A stretch of DNA of 64,000 nt from CAUZIZ01 sp965222655. GTDB lineage: Bacteria; Acidobacteriota; UBA6911; RPQK01; JAJDTT01. Both the position numbers and the translations under genes were made by a program. Positions 41,001-49,274 of the stretch are shown piece after piece (positions within the stretch are counted from its first letter, which is position 1; each line of letters opens with the position of its first letter). The stretch spans positions 186,001-250,000 of the forward strand of contig CBDCUP010000021.1 in NCBI GenBank assembly GCA_965222655.1. Direction: 5' to 3'. The notes below the pieces were generated by a model. It was not told the origin of the DNA, searched no databases, and was given only the letters and a program-made list of their open reading frames with translations.

Positions 41001-41315
41001 CTACTGCCCATTCACGCTGCCGGCGGGCAGGCTGGAGTTCCCCGTGAGCAAAAAGAAGCCAAGAAAAAGGAAGGGGCTCTCTTCAAAAAGGAGCCTTAGA
41101 CTGTTCAGCGCAGCAAGAAAACGAAAAGGGTTTCCAGAGCTATATGCTTGCAGAATGAAATCCAATATGCCAAAGAAGCGAACGAGGCAATTTTCGAAGA
41201 CGAGACCCTGGGGTTTGCTACCCGATTCCCCTGGCGGGGTAACCGCCTGACCAAGACTGGAGATTGCGAGCAGGAGGCACAAACAGAGCACTCCGCCGAC
41301 TCCTACGAACTTCAT
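41001..41315 (-). CDS. Possible small secreted protein or gene remnant
   Basis: 104-aa ORF with a convincing signal peptide (MKFVGVGGVLCLCLLLAISS, cleavage near GQA). The rest is phenylalanine/leucine-rich, antisense to a lysine-rich reading, and ends in a low-complexity stretch, so it may be out of frame. It probably represents the 5' end of a lost exported gene just upstream of the heme dehydrogenase, in the same orientation. I do not recognise a family. Confidence 0.3.
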   Translation of the reverse strand: MKFVGVGGVLCLCLLLAISSLGQAVTPPGESGSKPQGLVFENCLVRFFGILDFILQAYSSGNPFRFLAALNSLRLLFEESPFLFLGFFLLTGNSSLPAGSVNGQ

Positions 41316-41516
41316 TGGACAACTCCGCGAGACTTTGATCTGAGTGTAGTGCGGCTCAGCCTAGCATACAATCCCAATGGCATCCAATCTCTTTCCGAGA
41401 TCGAGGGAGTACACCCACCAGGTCTATTGGCATAGATAGGCGCGGTGGTATCATCTTTTCGAGCAAGCTGGTCCCGACTCCGCCAGTCCGAAGTTGAATA
41501 TCCAGGGGATAAACCG

Positions 41517-42755
41517 ATGGATCGCTCAATCTGTATCGAGAATGCCAACCTTGTGGACGTAAGGGGAGGCACGATCGTGGAAGGAAGGACTCCGATAGTT
41601 CAAGGTGATCGGATCGCGTCCTTGGGTTCGGCTCCGAGCGCTTGGTCGGGACAGACCATTGATGGGACCGGCCTTTACCTCTGTCCTGGACTGATCGACT
41701 GCCACGTGCACTTTTTTCTGGACGCCGGGGGCGATCCGCGGGGAAGTTACATCGGCAGCGATGATGAAGCGCGGATGGCTACGGCGGTGAGCAATGCCCG
41801 AATCGCCATCCAGGCGGGGATCACGACCATGCGGGACTGCGGGGCCCCGGGTCCTCTCATGTTTCAGTTCCAACGGCAAGTCGAGCAAAACGAGATTTCG
41901 GGCCCCCATATCATCAGCTGTGGACACGCACTGATGAGGCCCAAGGGGCATTGTCACTTCCTGGGTGGTGAGGTGGCGACGGTCGAGGAGCTTCGCCGAA
42001 TGATCGAGTGGCATCTCGAGCAGGGCGCAGGTTTCGTAAAGCTGATGGCCTCCGGTGGAGGCTTGACTCCAGGTACGGTTCCGCACGAGGCTGACCTGGC
42101 GCTCGAACTGATGAAAGAGGCGGCGGACATGGCTCATGCCAACGGCGTACAGATCACAGCTCATTGCCATGCTACTGAAAGCGTCGAGCGAGCCATTGAG
42201 GCCGGTCTCGACATGATCGAGCATGTCAGCTACGTCGAGCCGCCGGGCCGTTACCGCTACAATGCCGAGATTACGCAACGCATCAAGGATAAGGGTATCG
42301 TCGTCAGCCCAACCGTCTACAGCGCTCTCCAGACCGCCCGCCGTTTCCGGCAAACGGGCGCCGCCCACAACCCCGGGGATGTGGCGGCCGTGGAGCGACT
42401 CGAAGGACGTCTCACCAATGCCGGCCACTTCTACCGACTGGGCATGAAGATTATCGGCGGCACTGACTGCGGCGCCACCAATACACCCTTCAACTCCCTG
42501 GTCGATGAGATCGAGTCCTACACCGAAGCGGGTCTCTCCAGGACAGAGGCGCTTCGCACTGTGACCAGTGGGGGAGCGGCTCTCATGAAGCTGCCGAAGT
42601 TGGGGGAGGTCAAAGAGGATTTTCGAGCAGATCTGATTCTCCTGGAAGGAAACCCCCTGGAGGATCTCGAGGTCCTCCGGACGCCCAGGGTGGTCATAAA
42701 GGCGGGAAGGATCGTTCATCAGCGTGGACTGGGAATAGTGAGCAGTGAGCAGTGA
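41517..42755 (+). CDS. Amidohydrolase, imidazolonepropionase/prolidase-like
   Basis: 412 aa from MDRSICIENANLVDVRGG (41517), behind CAGGGGAT. Typical binuclear amidohydrolase features: D-C-H-V-H-F near 62-67, K in FVKLMASGGG (carboxylated Lys candidate), H in ITAHCHA, H in MIEHVSY and D in IGGTDCG. The C-terminal beta-sandwich (FRADLILLEGNPLEDLEVL..VIKAGRIV) is intact. It belongs with cytoplasmic peptide- or amide-cleaving amidohydrolases. The final residues GIVSSEQ are encoded by a TGAGCAG heptamer repeat, so the tail has been re-shaped by the repeat element inserted there. Confidence 0.82.
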   Translation: MDRSICIENANLVDVRGGTIVEGRTPIVQGDRIASLGSAPSAWSGQTIDGTGLYLCPGLIDCHVHFFLDAGGDPRGSYIGSDDEARMATAVSNARIAIQAGITTMRDCGAPGPLMFQFQRQVEQNEISGPHIISCGHALMRPKGHCHFLGGEVATVEELRRMIEWHLEQGAGFVKLMASGGGLTPGTVPHEADLALELMKEAADMAHANGVQITAHCHATESVERAIEAGLDMIEHVSYVEPPGRYRYNAEITQRIKDKGIVVSPTVYSALQTARRFRQTGAAHNPGDVAAVERLEGRLTNAGHFYRLGMKIIGGTDCGATNTPFNSLVDEIESYTEAGLSRTEALRTVTSGGAALMKLPKLGEVKEDFRADLILLEGNPLEDLEVLRTPRVVIKAGRIVHQRGLGIVSSEQ

Positions 42756-42895
42756 GCAGTAAGAAGCAGTAAGCAGTACCGGAAATAGCTGTAGGCAACA
42801 GTGCCGCGAACGACTTGACTCGTTAGCAACACTTGTCCCGGTCCCGAGGAGAGAGCCGGACAACAGCAAGATCTTGCACGATCCCCGAGCCGAAG
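42735..42895 (+). repeat. Dispersed intergenic element with TGAGCAG heptamers (copy A)
   Basis: Begins GAATAGTGAGCAGTGAGCAG, continues GCAGTACCGG, a GACTTGACT core and CCGAGGAGAGAGCC...CAACAGCA. It aligns over about 150 bp with 47491-47640 in the same orientation, each lying directly after a gene end. Confidence 0.75.
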
Positions 42896-42965
42896 ATTCC
42901 TCCTGAACGACCCAGAGCGGGGGCACTGCTTCGTTGCTTCGACGCGGTGAGAGAAAGTAGTCCCC

Positions 42966-44045
42966 ATGTCAAAACTACACTTCATCGAACTGAAGGGCAG
43001 TAGCCGTCAGCGGGGAGAGCAGCATGGACGGTTGCTGAAGGCTCCCATCCAGAAGGCCGTCGAGTTCTACCGGTGGTTCTTTCAGCGTCATCTCGGATTG
43101 GAACCCCAAGCTCTGCGCCAGAGGGCGGCCGCCTTTATTGAGCCGACGCAGCGGGTGAGTCCCCTGTTGTTCGACGAATATGAGGGCATCGCGGAAGGCT
43201 CGGGGCAGACGCTGGAGGATATCCTGGTTCTTTCCGCCCGCTACGAGATTACGTTTGAAACAGTGGCACTGGGTGACTGTTCCAATCTCTTCGTGGGCCC
43301 GCAGAAGTCCCAAAGCGGCAATACGCTGCTGGGACAAAGCTGGGACTGGCGACCGGAGGTGATGGATTTCAGGGCGGTCTTCGTCGCTCGATGCGATGAC
43401 GTCCCCGATCACATCATGGTGACCGAGTGTGGGCAGCCCGGCAAGTACGGTCTGAACCAGTATGGTCTGGGGCTGGTCGCTGCGGGCCTGAGCTGCCGCG
43501 AGAAAGCCAGTATCGGCGATCAATTGTTCGTGGTTCTGGGTCGGGAGATCCTGGCTCAGAAGACCCTTACCCAGGTCTGCCAAGTGATGACCGAGTCTGC
43601 ACCCTTGGCTACGGTGAACGTCCTGGTAGCGGACGACCACGGCCGGGCGGTCAACTTTGAGTCCGCTCCGGGAAGAATAGTGCGGGCGGACCTCGAACCG
43701 GGACAGGTCTATTGGCATACCAATCACTGCCTTCACGAAGACGAGCCCTGCAGTTTTGAAAACAGCCGGATTCGGGGTCTCCGCTGGGCTCAATTGACCG
43801 AGCAATCCTCATCCGTTACGCCAGAAATGGTGCAGGCCTGGCTCGCCGATCGCTCGGACGGAGGGAACTCGATCTGTCAGCTTGCCGATCCCTCCCAGGC
43901 CGACTCTGCCAGTTGGCTCCAGACCCTGTGTTCCATCGTCATGGATCTGGGACGCCAGACGCTCTGGGTCAGCGATGGACCCTCCTCGCAGAGCGGCTAT
44001 CAAGAAGTCGGATTCAAGAACGGCCGAGTTGCCGAGACGATGTGA
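42966..44045 (+). CDS. C45-family autoproteolytic acyltransferase/hydrolase
   Basis: 359 aa. The family signature is VALGDCSNLFV, with the nucleophile Cys105 after Gly-Asp, where self-cleavage exposes an N-terminal cysteine as in isopenicillin-N acyltransferase. GQSWDWRPE, NQYGLGLVAAGLS and YWHTNHCLHE are the other conserved blocks of C45 (acyl-CoA:6-aminopenicillanate acyltransferase-like) proteins. These hydrolase or transferase enzymes act on amide bonds of small molecules. No signal peptide is visible. The leader contains a dispersed repeat (42735-42895). Precise substrate unknown. Confidence 0.82.
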   Translation: MSKLHFIELKGSSRQRGEQHGRLLKAPIQKAVEFYRWFFQRHLGLEPQALRQRAAAFIEPTQRVSPLLFDEYEGIAEGSGQTLEDILVLSARYEITFETVALGDCSNLFVGPQKSQSGNTLLGQSWDWRPEVMDFRAVFVARCDDVPDHIMVTECGQPGKYGLNQYGLGLVAAGLSCREKASIGDQLFVVLGREILAQKTLTQVCQVMTESAPLATVNVLVADDHGRAVNFESAPGRIVRADLEPGQVYWHTNHCLHEDEPCSFENSRIRGLRWAQLTEQSSSVTPEMVQAWLADRSDGGNSICQLADPSQADSASWLQTLCSIVMDLGRQTLWVSDGPSSQSGYQEVGFKNGRVAETM

Positions 44046-44124
44046 GTATTTGAGGGGTTCTTCCTGACACAGCTCTTGTGTCGGGTCTGTGCGGGCTGGT
44101 TTTCACCTACGGAGAATTCAGGAA

Positions 44125-46134
44125 ATGATCATCGACCGACCGTCGGCCAGATACATCTCCCACGAACTTTTTCGTCTACTCTGGTCAAGCGCGTACATCC
44201 TACTCATAGCGGCCGGGTGTTCTCAAAAGGAGACGCATTGGCAGATACCCGAATCGGTGGAATCTCCCGCCACTCGCGAGCAATTCCTGGAATTCGCATG
44301 GGCCGAGTTCATTGCCCTGAATTGGCCCAGTTCATCAACACCGGGCAAACCTGACACCGCAGCTAGTCTTGGCGACCAGGGAACCGTCGTTTGGGAGACC
44401 TGGAAGGAACCCTACGATGTTTTTCTGGACGGGGCAGGGGTGCCTCCGAAATGGGAGGTCCCCGACCTCCTGCCGGATGAATGCAAGGGAAGTATCGCGC
44501 CCAAGGAGGATGGACACCGGGTCATTCGGATGTCCAGCAAGGTCAGCGGACATGCCCAGGAAAACATCTTGGACGAGCGTCTGCAGGCCGTGGGAGGAGT
44601 GCTACTGGATCGCCAGGGAAAGTTGGCTCGCTACGAGGTTCGAATGAATCGGTCGATGTTCAAGTATATTCGAGAGAACACACTCTATAATGCCGTAGTT
44701 CAGTCTTCTTTTCCTATCGAGTGGCCCCAGGGATCGATGGAGCTCAAGGCGTCCTGGAGGGAGTTGACGGAGAAGGAGGTCGACAATCTCGAGGAAACCC
44801 GTCAGCGCTATCACGTCAGTGAGGCGGTCCTGCTGGATCCGCCGGGGGAACGTTTCAACTTTCCCCAGAAGGACGGTAGTCCCTGCCAGATTAAACAGAT
44901 GGCCCTGGTAGGGCTTCACGTGGTCCACAAGATCCCCGGCCACGATCCTTTTATCTGGGCCACCTTCGAACATGAGGACAACATAACCGAGGCCTCATTC
45001 AACGACCCGGACTGTCCCGATGACTGTGTGGTACCGCCCGATCCCAACCAGCCGATTGACGAACGCCGCCGGGATTGTGTTCCGGAATGTCGGAATACGT
45101 TCCAGTACTGTCCCGACCAGACCAAGACCCAGGTCACTCGCCAGATCCCGATTCCAGGCGACGTCGAAGCGTTCAATACCAGGATTCACAGCCGTGGGCC
45201 GGTCCAGGGGACCAAGTGGGCACACTACAATCTGGTGGGAGTCCAGTATCCGTCTGAGATTGACCTGCCCTTCGATCCTGAGAGTGTCGGTGAGACCCTT
45301 CTTGGGAACACCACCATGGAGACCTTTAACCAGACGGCGAGTAGCTGCGTCGGGTGCCACAGTTTTGCACGCGCCAGCAATCCCTTCAATCTGGCGGACT
45401 TCAGCTGGTTCGTACGCCGGGCCAAGTTTCCGCCAGATGCGGTGCACGGGTTTCCACCCGGTAAGCTGCAGCCAGGCCGGGTGCTCCCGAAGCTGAAGCC
45501 CTCTCCCGAGCAGGTGCTCGAGATCGTATACGGCAAGCGTCCCAACGCTTTCACGGGACATGTGGAGAAGCCTTACGAGGAGTGGGGAACCTGGCCCAGG
45601 GACGCCTGGAACAACTTCGAGATATCGTTGCGCCAGTCGGATGGGAGCAAAGGTCCAGGCGTCACCGGTGAGAATCCGCATGGGAATTTCGTGCACATCT
45701 TCGTCAACGACCTCGGACTCAAGGCCGTGCGAGAGAATTCGGGGGTCTTTCCACCGGGAACCATCGTGCTCAAGGAGAACCTGCCGTTTCGCTTTGTGCC
45801 GGATCCCAGCAATTTCCCAACACCCAAGCAGCCGCTGGAGGTGTGGCAGCCGGCGGTGGAGCTCACTGTGATGTACAAGCAGGCGCAGGGATACTTCCCG
45901 CAGGGGGGCGATTGGTACTATTTGAAGTCGGCTCCACTGCAGCCGGGAAAGCCCCCCAACGTGGATCGTGCCGGCAGATCGACGGGTTGCGCCAGCTGCC
46001 ATGCCTGGCAGGGAAACGCCGATTTCATGCTCACCTTTAACTTTGGAAAGCCGCCCGTGATTCGAACTCGCTGCGTCGACGACTCCGGCAATGATAAGGA
46101 CTGTGAGGAAGGTGCTTTCGATGGAAATCGTTGA
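44125..46134 (+). CDS. Diheme lipoprotein with a cytochrome P460-like C-terminal domain
   Basis: 669 aa from MIIDRPSARYISHELF (44125). The signal ends in LLIAAGC-SQK, a lipobox. Two c-type heme motifs occur: C-V-G-C-H (about 408) and C-A-S-C-H-A-W (622-626). The C-terminal 150 residues (GVFPPGTIVLKENLPF, VELTVMYKQAQGYFPQGGDW, TGCASCHAWQGNADF) resemble the cytochrome P460 fold, whose members oxidise hydroxylamine or detoxify NO. A Cys-rich insert (DCVVPPDPNQP...CRNTFQYC) lies in the middle. An outer-surface or periplasmic redox role is likely. The reaction is unknown because the P460 cross-link lysine was not located. Confidence 0.65.
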   Translation: MIIDRPSARYISHELFRLLWSSAYILLIAAGCSQKETHWQIPESVESPATREQFLEFAWAEFIALNWPSSSTPGKPDTAASLGDQGTVVWETWKEPYDVFLDGAGVPPKWEVPDLLPDECKGSIAPKEDGHRVIRMSSKVSGHAQENILDERLQAVGGVLLDRQGKLARYEVRMNRSMFKYIRENTLYNAVVQSSFPIEWPQGSMELKASWRELTEKEVDNLEETRQRYHVSEAVLLDPPGERFNFPQKDGSPCQIKQMALVGLHVVHKIPGHDPFIWATFEHEDNITEASFNDPDCPDDCVVPPDPNQPIDERRRDCVPECRNTFQYCPDQTKTQVTRQIPIPGDVEAFNTRIHSRGPVQGTKWAHYNLVGVQYPSEIDLPFDPESVGETLLGNTTMETFNQTASSCVGCHSFARASNPFNLADFSWFVRRAKFPPDAVHGFPPGKLQPGRVLPKLKPSPEQVLEIVYGKRPNAFTGHVEKPYEEWGTWPRDAWNNFEISLRQSDGSKGPGVTGENPHGNFVHIFVNDLGLKAVRENSGVFPPGTIVLKENLPFRFVPDPSNFPTPKQPLEVWQPAVELTVMYKQAQGYFPQGGDWYYLKSAPLQPGKPPNVDRAGRSTGCASCHAWQGNADFMLTFNFGKPPVIRTRCVDDSGNDKDCEEGAFDGNR

Positions 46135-46147
46135 AAGGAGAAGGACG

Positions 46148-46450
46148 GTGAGCCAATCAGCCGGCTACACGCGGCGACCGCGACTTTGCCAAGTGGCATC
46201 TGTTCTGGGTTGCCTCGCGCTCCTGGTGATGCCGGTCCGGGCTGGAGACGTGATCCTGGTTTCGATCGACGGCCACCTGGGTGAGCTGTTCACCTATTCT
46301 AGAGCAGGCTCCGACCATCGCAAGAGTCTTGAAAGTGAAGTTTTCGGGAGCTCAGGGGAGGGTTCTCAAGGAGTTGTTTCGTTAGTCCGAACTACACCAG
46401 CAGGGCGCTGCCCAGCTGGTCTGCCGATTGCACATCGACTCACGATTTGA
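46148..46450 (+). CDS. Possible truncated secreted protein
   Basis: GTG at 46148 is preceded by AAAGGAGAAGG, a strong ribosome site. The N-terminus (RRPRLCQVASVLGCLALLVMPVRAGD) is a good signal peptide and is followed by VILVSIDGHLGELFTY. After about residue 55 the sequence loses protein-like character and runs to 46450. This looks like the 5' part of an exported gene whose remainder was lost. It would have been co-transcribed with the P460-like gene. Confidence 0.4.
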   Translation: MSQSAGYTRRPRLCQVASVLGCLALLVMPVRAGDVILVSIDGHLGELFTYSRAGSDHRKSLESEVFGSSGEGSQGVVSLVRTTPAGRCPAGLPIAHRLTI

Positions 46451-46489
46451 TATCACGACTCAGCGCAACCAAAGGGCAGTGAGACAGCT

Positions 46490-47491
46490 ATGACGAAACC
46501 TTTCCGGACGACGGTCACGGGTAGTTTTCCTCGACCGGTTCAACCCGAGGATACGCTGAGAAAGCCGGAGCTATCGCGTCAGGAAGCAGACGACGTGATT
46601 GGCTGGGCTGTCAGAGAGCAGGTCGAAGCCGGGCTGGACATCGTCACCGACGGGGAGGGACGGCGTGAGAACATGTACTACTTCGTTCAGAAAAGAGTCG
46701 GAGGCGTCAGCTTCGAGCAGATGACTTTCCGCGCCTTCGGCCCCACCGGATTCGGCATCGAACTACCCCAGGTTATAGGACCCATCGAGGATCCGAAGAT
46801 CGGTCTGGCGCACGACTGGCGGGTGGCGCGGGAGCAGGCTCCGCCCGAGGTTGAAGTCAAGATGACGTGTATCGGTCCTCATATGCTGGCCAGGTTCTCG
46901 GATAACCAGCGGCCGGATCTGTACGCCAACGAGCAGGAGCTGGCGCTGGCCTACGCGCGGGTCCTGAACCAGGAGTTCAAGGACCTGATCCGCGAAGGAT
47001 GTGAATTCATTCAATTCGATGAGCCCGCCTGGACAGCCTTTCCCGAAGATGTGGTCTGGGCGGCAGAGGTACTGAAGACTGCCGTCGAGGGGTTGGGTGT
47101 GAAGATTGGGCTCCACATCTGTGGAGGAAATGCGTACCGCAAGCGTTCTTATTTCGCGCCCTACACGGATATGGCCGAGGCCTTCCAGATTGCTCCGGTG
47201 GACCAGCTGTCGTTGGAGCACTGCACACTGGATTACGACATGATGGCACTCTGGGACAAGATCGATTACAAAGGCGAGTTCGCCGTCGGGGTCCTCGATC
47301 AAAGAAGCGACAGGATGGAATCACCCAGTGAGATCACCGAAAGAACAAGGCCAGCGACGCGCTATTTTTCACCGGAACGGCTTCTCTTGGCCTCCGAATG
47401 TGGTTTTCAGCACGTGCCAGTACCCATCACCAGAGGCAAGCTCAGAGTGTTGGTAAAGGGAGCGGAACACGCCCGCAAGCATCTGACCTGA
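46490..47491 (+). CDS. MetE C-terminal-domain-like (UROD/MetE-like) protein 1
   Basis: 333 aa. TTVTGSFPRP opens the barrel, EFIQFDEPAW carries an acidic active-site block, GLHICGGN a His/Cys pair, LEHCTLD a Cys, and LLASECGFQHV the C-terminal zinc Cys. This is the C-terminal catalytic half of cobalamin-independent methionine synthase without the N-terminal half. Stand-alone proteins of this type act in methyl transfer or in breakdown of unknown thiol or methoxy compounds. The zinc ligands appear conserved. A second, longer member lies at 56235. The gene ends exactly where dispersed element copy B begins. Confidence 0.78.
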   Translation: MTKPFRTTVTGSFPRPVQPEDTLRKPELSRQEADDVIGWAVREQVEAGLDIVTDGEGRRENMYYFVQKRVGGVSFEQMTFRAFGPTGFGIELPQVIGPIEDPKIGLAHDWRVAREQAPPEVEVKMTCIGPHMLARFSDNQRPDLYANEQELALAYARVLNQEFKDLIREGCEFIQFDEPAWTAFPEDVVWAAEVLKTAVEGLGVKIGLHICGGNAYRKRSYFAPYTDMAEAFQIAPVDQLSLEHCTLDYDMMALWDKIDYKGEFAVGVLDQRSDRMESPSEITERTRPATRYFSPERLLLASECGFQHVPVPITRGKLRVLVKGAEHARKHLT

Positions 47492-47640
47492 ATAGTGAGC
47501 AGTGAGCAGTGAGCAGTGATCAACAAGCAGTACCGGCAACAGCTGCGACCAACAGAGCCGCGCACGACTTGACTTGTCAGCGGTATGAGCCCCAGTTCCG
47601 AGGAGAGAACTGGTCAACAGCACAATCCCCAGCGTCACCG
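47491..47640 (+). repeat. Dispersed intergenic element with TGAGCAG heptamers (copy B)
   Basis: GAATAGTGAGCAGTGAGCAG, then AGCAGTACCGGCAACAGCTG, CACGACTTGACTTG and CCGAGGAGAGAACTGG. Same order of blocks as 42735-42895. It fills the gap between the MetE-like gene and cinA. Confidence 0.75.
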
Positions 47641-47707
47641 GGCCGAAGCGTCGAACTGAATGATTCCCCCGGCCGGAAATCCTGGCTGGAGATCGAAGGG
47701 TAACGAA

Positions 47708-48958
47708 ATGGCGAATGCTGAAATAGTGGCAATCGGGTCCGAACTCCTACTGGGCCAGATCGTCGATACCAACTCGGCCTGGATTGCCCAGCGGCTGACC
47801 AGGCAGGGCGTCAACCTCTTCTACAAAACCGTCGTCGGAGACAACCAGAGTCGGATGGAGGAAGTGATTTCGAAGGCCTTGGATCGCTCCGATATAGTGA
47901 TAACGGGAGGCGGGCTGGGTCCAACCCAGGATGACGTGACTCGAGAGGTGATTGCCGCGGTGACGGGCAGAGAACTTGTCCGTGATCCCCAGCTGTTGGA
48001 TGAGATCGAACAGCGGTTTCGGAGCCGCGGATTCATCATGACCGCCAACAATGAACGTCAAGCGGACATCCCGAAGGGGGCCATCCCGGTACACAATCCG
48101 AATGGCACCGCGCCGGCGTTCATCGTGGAGGATCCAAGAGGTGTGATCTTTGCCTTGCCCGGGGTGCCCCACGAGCTGAAGTGGCTATTTGAGCACGAAG
48201 TAGAGCCTTACCTGCGGAAGAAGTTTGGCCTTTCCGAAGTAATCACCTACCGGATTCTAAAGGTTGCCGACATTGGTGAGAGCAACGTAGACCACCAGAT
48301 CGGTCATCTCATTGCGGCATCCAGTAATCCTACGGTGGGTGTGCTTGCCCATCCCGGACAGGTGGATATTCGGATCGCGGCCAAGGCTTCGAGCATGGAG
48401 GCGGCTCACAGGCTGATTGATCCGGTCGAGCAGGAGGTTCGGAGCCTCCTGGGAAAGCATATCTTTGGAGCCGACGAGGAGACCCTGGAAGAGGCGGTGG
48501 GCAAGATCCTGCGCGAGCGAAACCTGACCCTTGCCGTCTATGAGGATGTCACTAGCGGCATGGTAGCTGAGCGACTACAGCAGGCCAGCGACGAGCATTT
48601 TCTCGGAGGCGTCATCTGCAACGATGCCAAATCAATCGAGCGGTTGCTTGCCGCCGGTTCTAGCAGCGAGAGAAAAGGTTCTCCAAAGGATCCCAACACC
48701 CTGGTCGCGGAACTGGCTTCTGCGGTTTGTCGCCGAGAAGAAGCGGACTGGGGACTGGCAGTTCACGGTGTGCCCGAGCCGGGCCAGCGCAGCCACAATC
48801 TGGGAAGAGGGGCGACCTATCTTTCCATCACCGACGGAAAAGACCACAGAACAAGGACCTACAACATCGCGGGACGGGGCAGGCCAGATCGGACACGAAT
48901 CAGTCTGAACGCGATACAGCTGGTGCGCTTGGCACTCCTGGAAGGGTTTGCCGTCTGA
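47708..48958 (+). CDS. cinA: CinA-family protein, amidase domain probably inactive
   Basis: 416 aa from MANAEIVAIGSELLLGQ (47708), behind AAGGG. The N-terminal molybdopterin-binding-like (ADP-ribose pyrophosphatase, COG1058) domain is well kept: GSELLLGQIVDTNS, ITGGGLGPTQDDVTRE, NPNGTAPAF, LPGVPHELK. The C-terminal domain should be nicotinamide-nucleotide amidase with an A-E-S-C-T-G-G box holding the nucleophilic Ser. Here the aligned segment reads VYEDVTSGMVAERL, with Asp at the Ser position. The protein may keep the pyrophosphatase function and lose NMN deamidation. Such degenerate CinA C-termini are also seen in some other phyla, so it need not be decay. Confidence 0.82.
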   Translation: MANAEIVAIGSELLLGQIVDTNSAWIAQRLTRQGVNLFYKTVVGDNQSRMEEVISKALDRSDIVITGGGLGPTQDDVTREVIAAVTGRELVRDPQLLDEIEQRFRSRGFIMTANNERQADIPKGAIPVHNPNGTAPAFIVEDPRGVIFALPGVPHELKWLFEHEVEPYLRKKFGLSEVITYRILKVADIGESNVDHQIGHLIAASSNPTVGVLAHPGQVDIRIAAKASSMEAAHRLIDPVEQEVRSLLGKHIFGADEETLEEAVGKILRERNLTLAVYEDVTSGMVAERLQQASDEHFLGGVICNDAKSIERLLAAGSSSERKGSPKDPNTLVAELASAVCRREEADWGLAVHGVPEPGQRSHNLGRGATYLSITDGKDHRTRTYNIAGRGRPDRTRISLNAIQLVRLALLEGFAV

Positions 48959-49274
48959 AGCCGGATACTCTAAGGTTTTCCACGGCGTCTTCGGCGGCCC
49001 CTTGTCTCAGTGGGCTGAGAATGGCAAGGATCAATCCCTGTCGGGTTGGCACGCGGCGTAGCGCGGTGGGTGGATTCGACCTGTCAGAGGAATCTTGAGT
49101 GGAGCCCGAGATGCCTCAAGAGATCAACCCTGCAGGGGTTGACCTCTCTGATGTCGGGGTACGAGGTCGCTCGCTAGAGACTCCTTGGTCGAGAAAAAGT
49201 TCACAGACTGATCAAGTTTCCTACCTCGGCATGATGTAGTCTCCAAAGAGACCGCTTCAGCGGTCTGGCGCGAA
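48959..49274. other. Repeat-rich intergenic region before intron copy 2
   Basis: No gene. Short palindromes such as TCAACCCTGCAGGGGTTGA (near 49123) resemble the hairpin families elsewhere; the left arm of the second host repeat begins at 49249. Confidence 0.5.
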
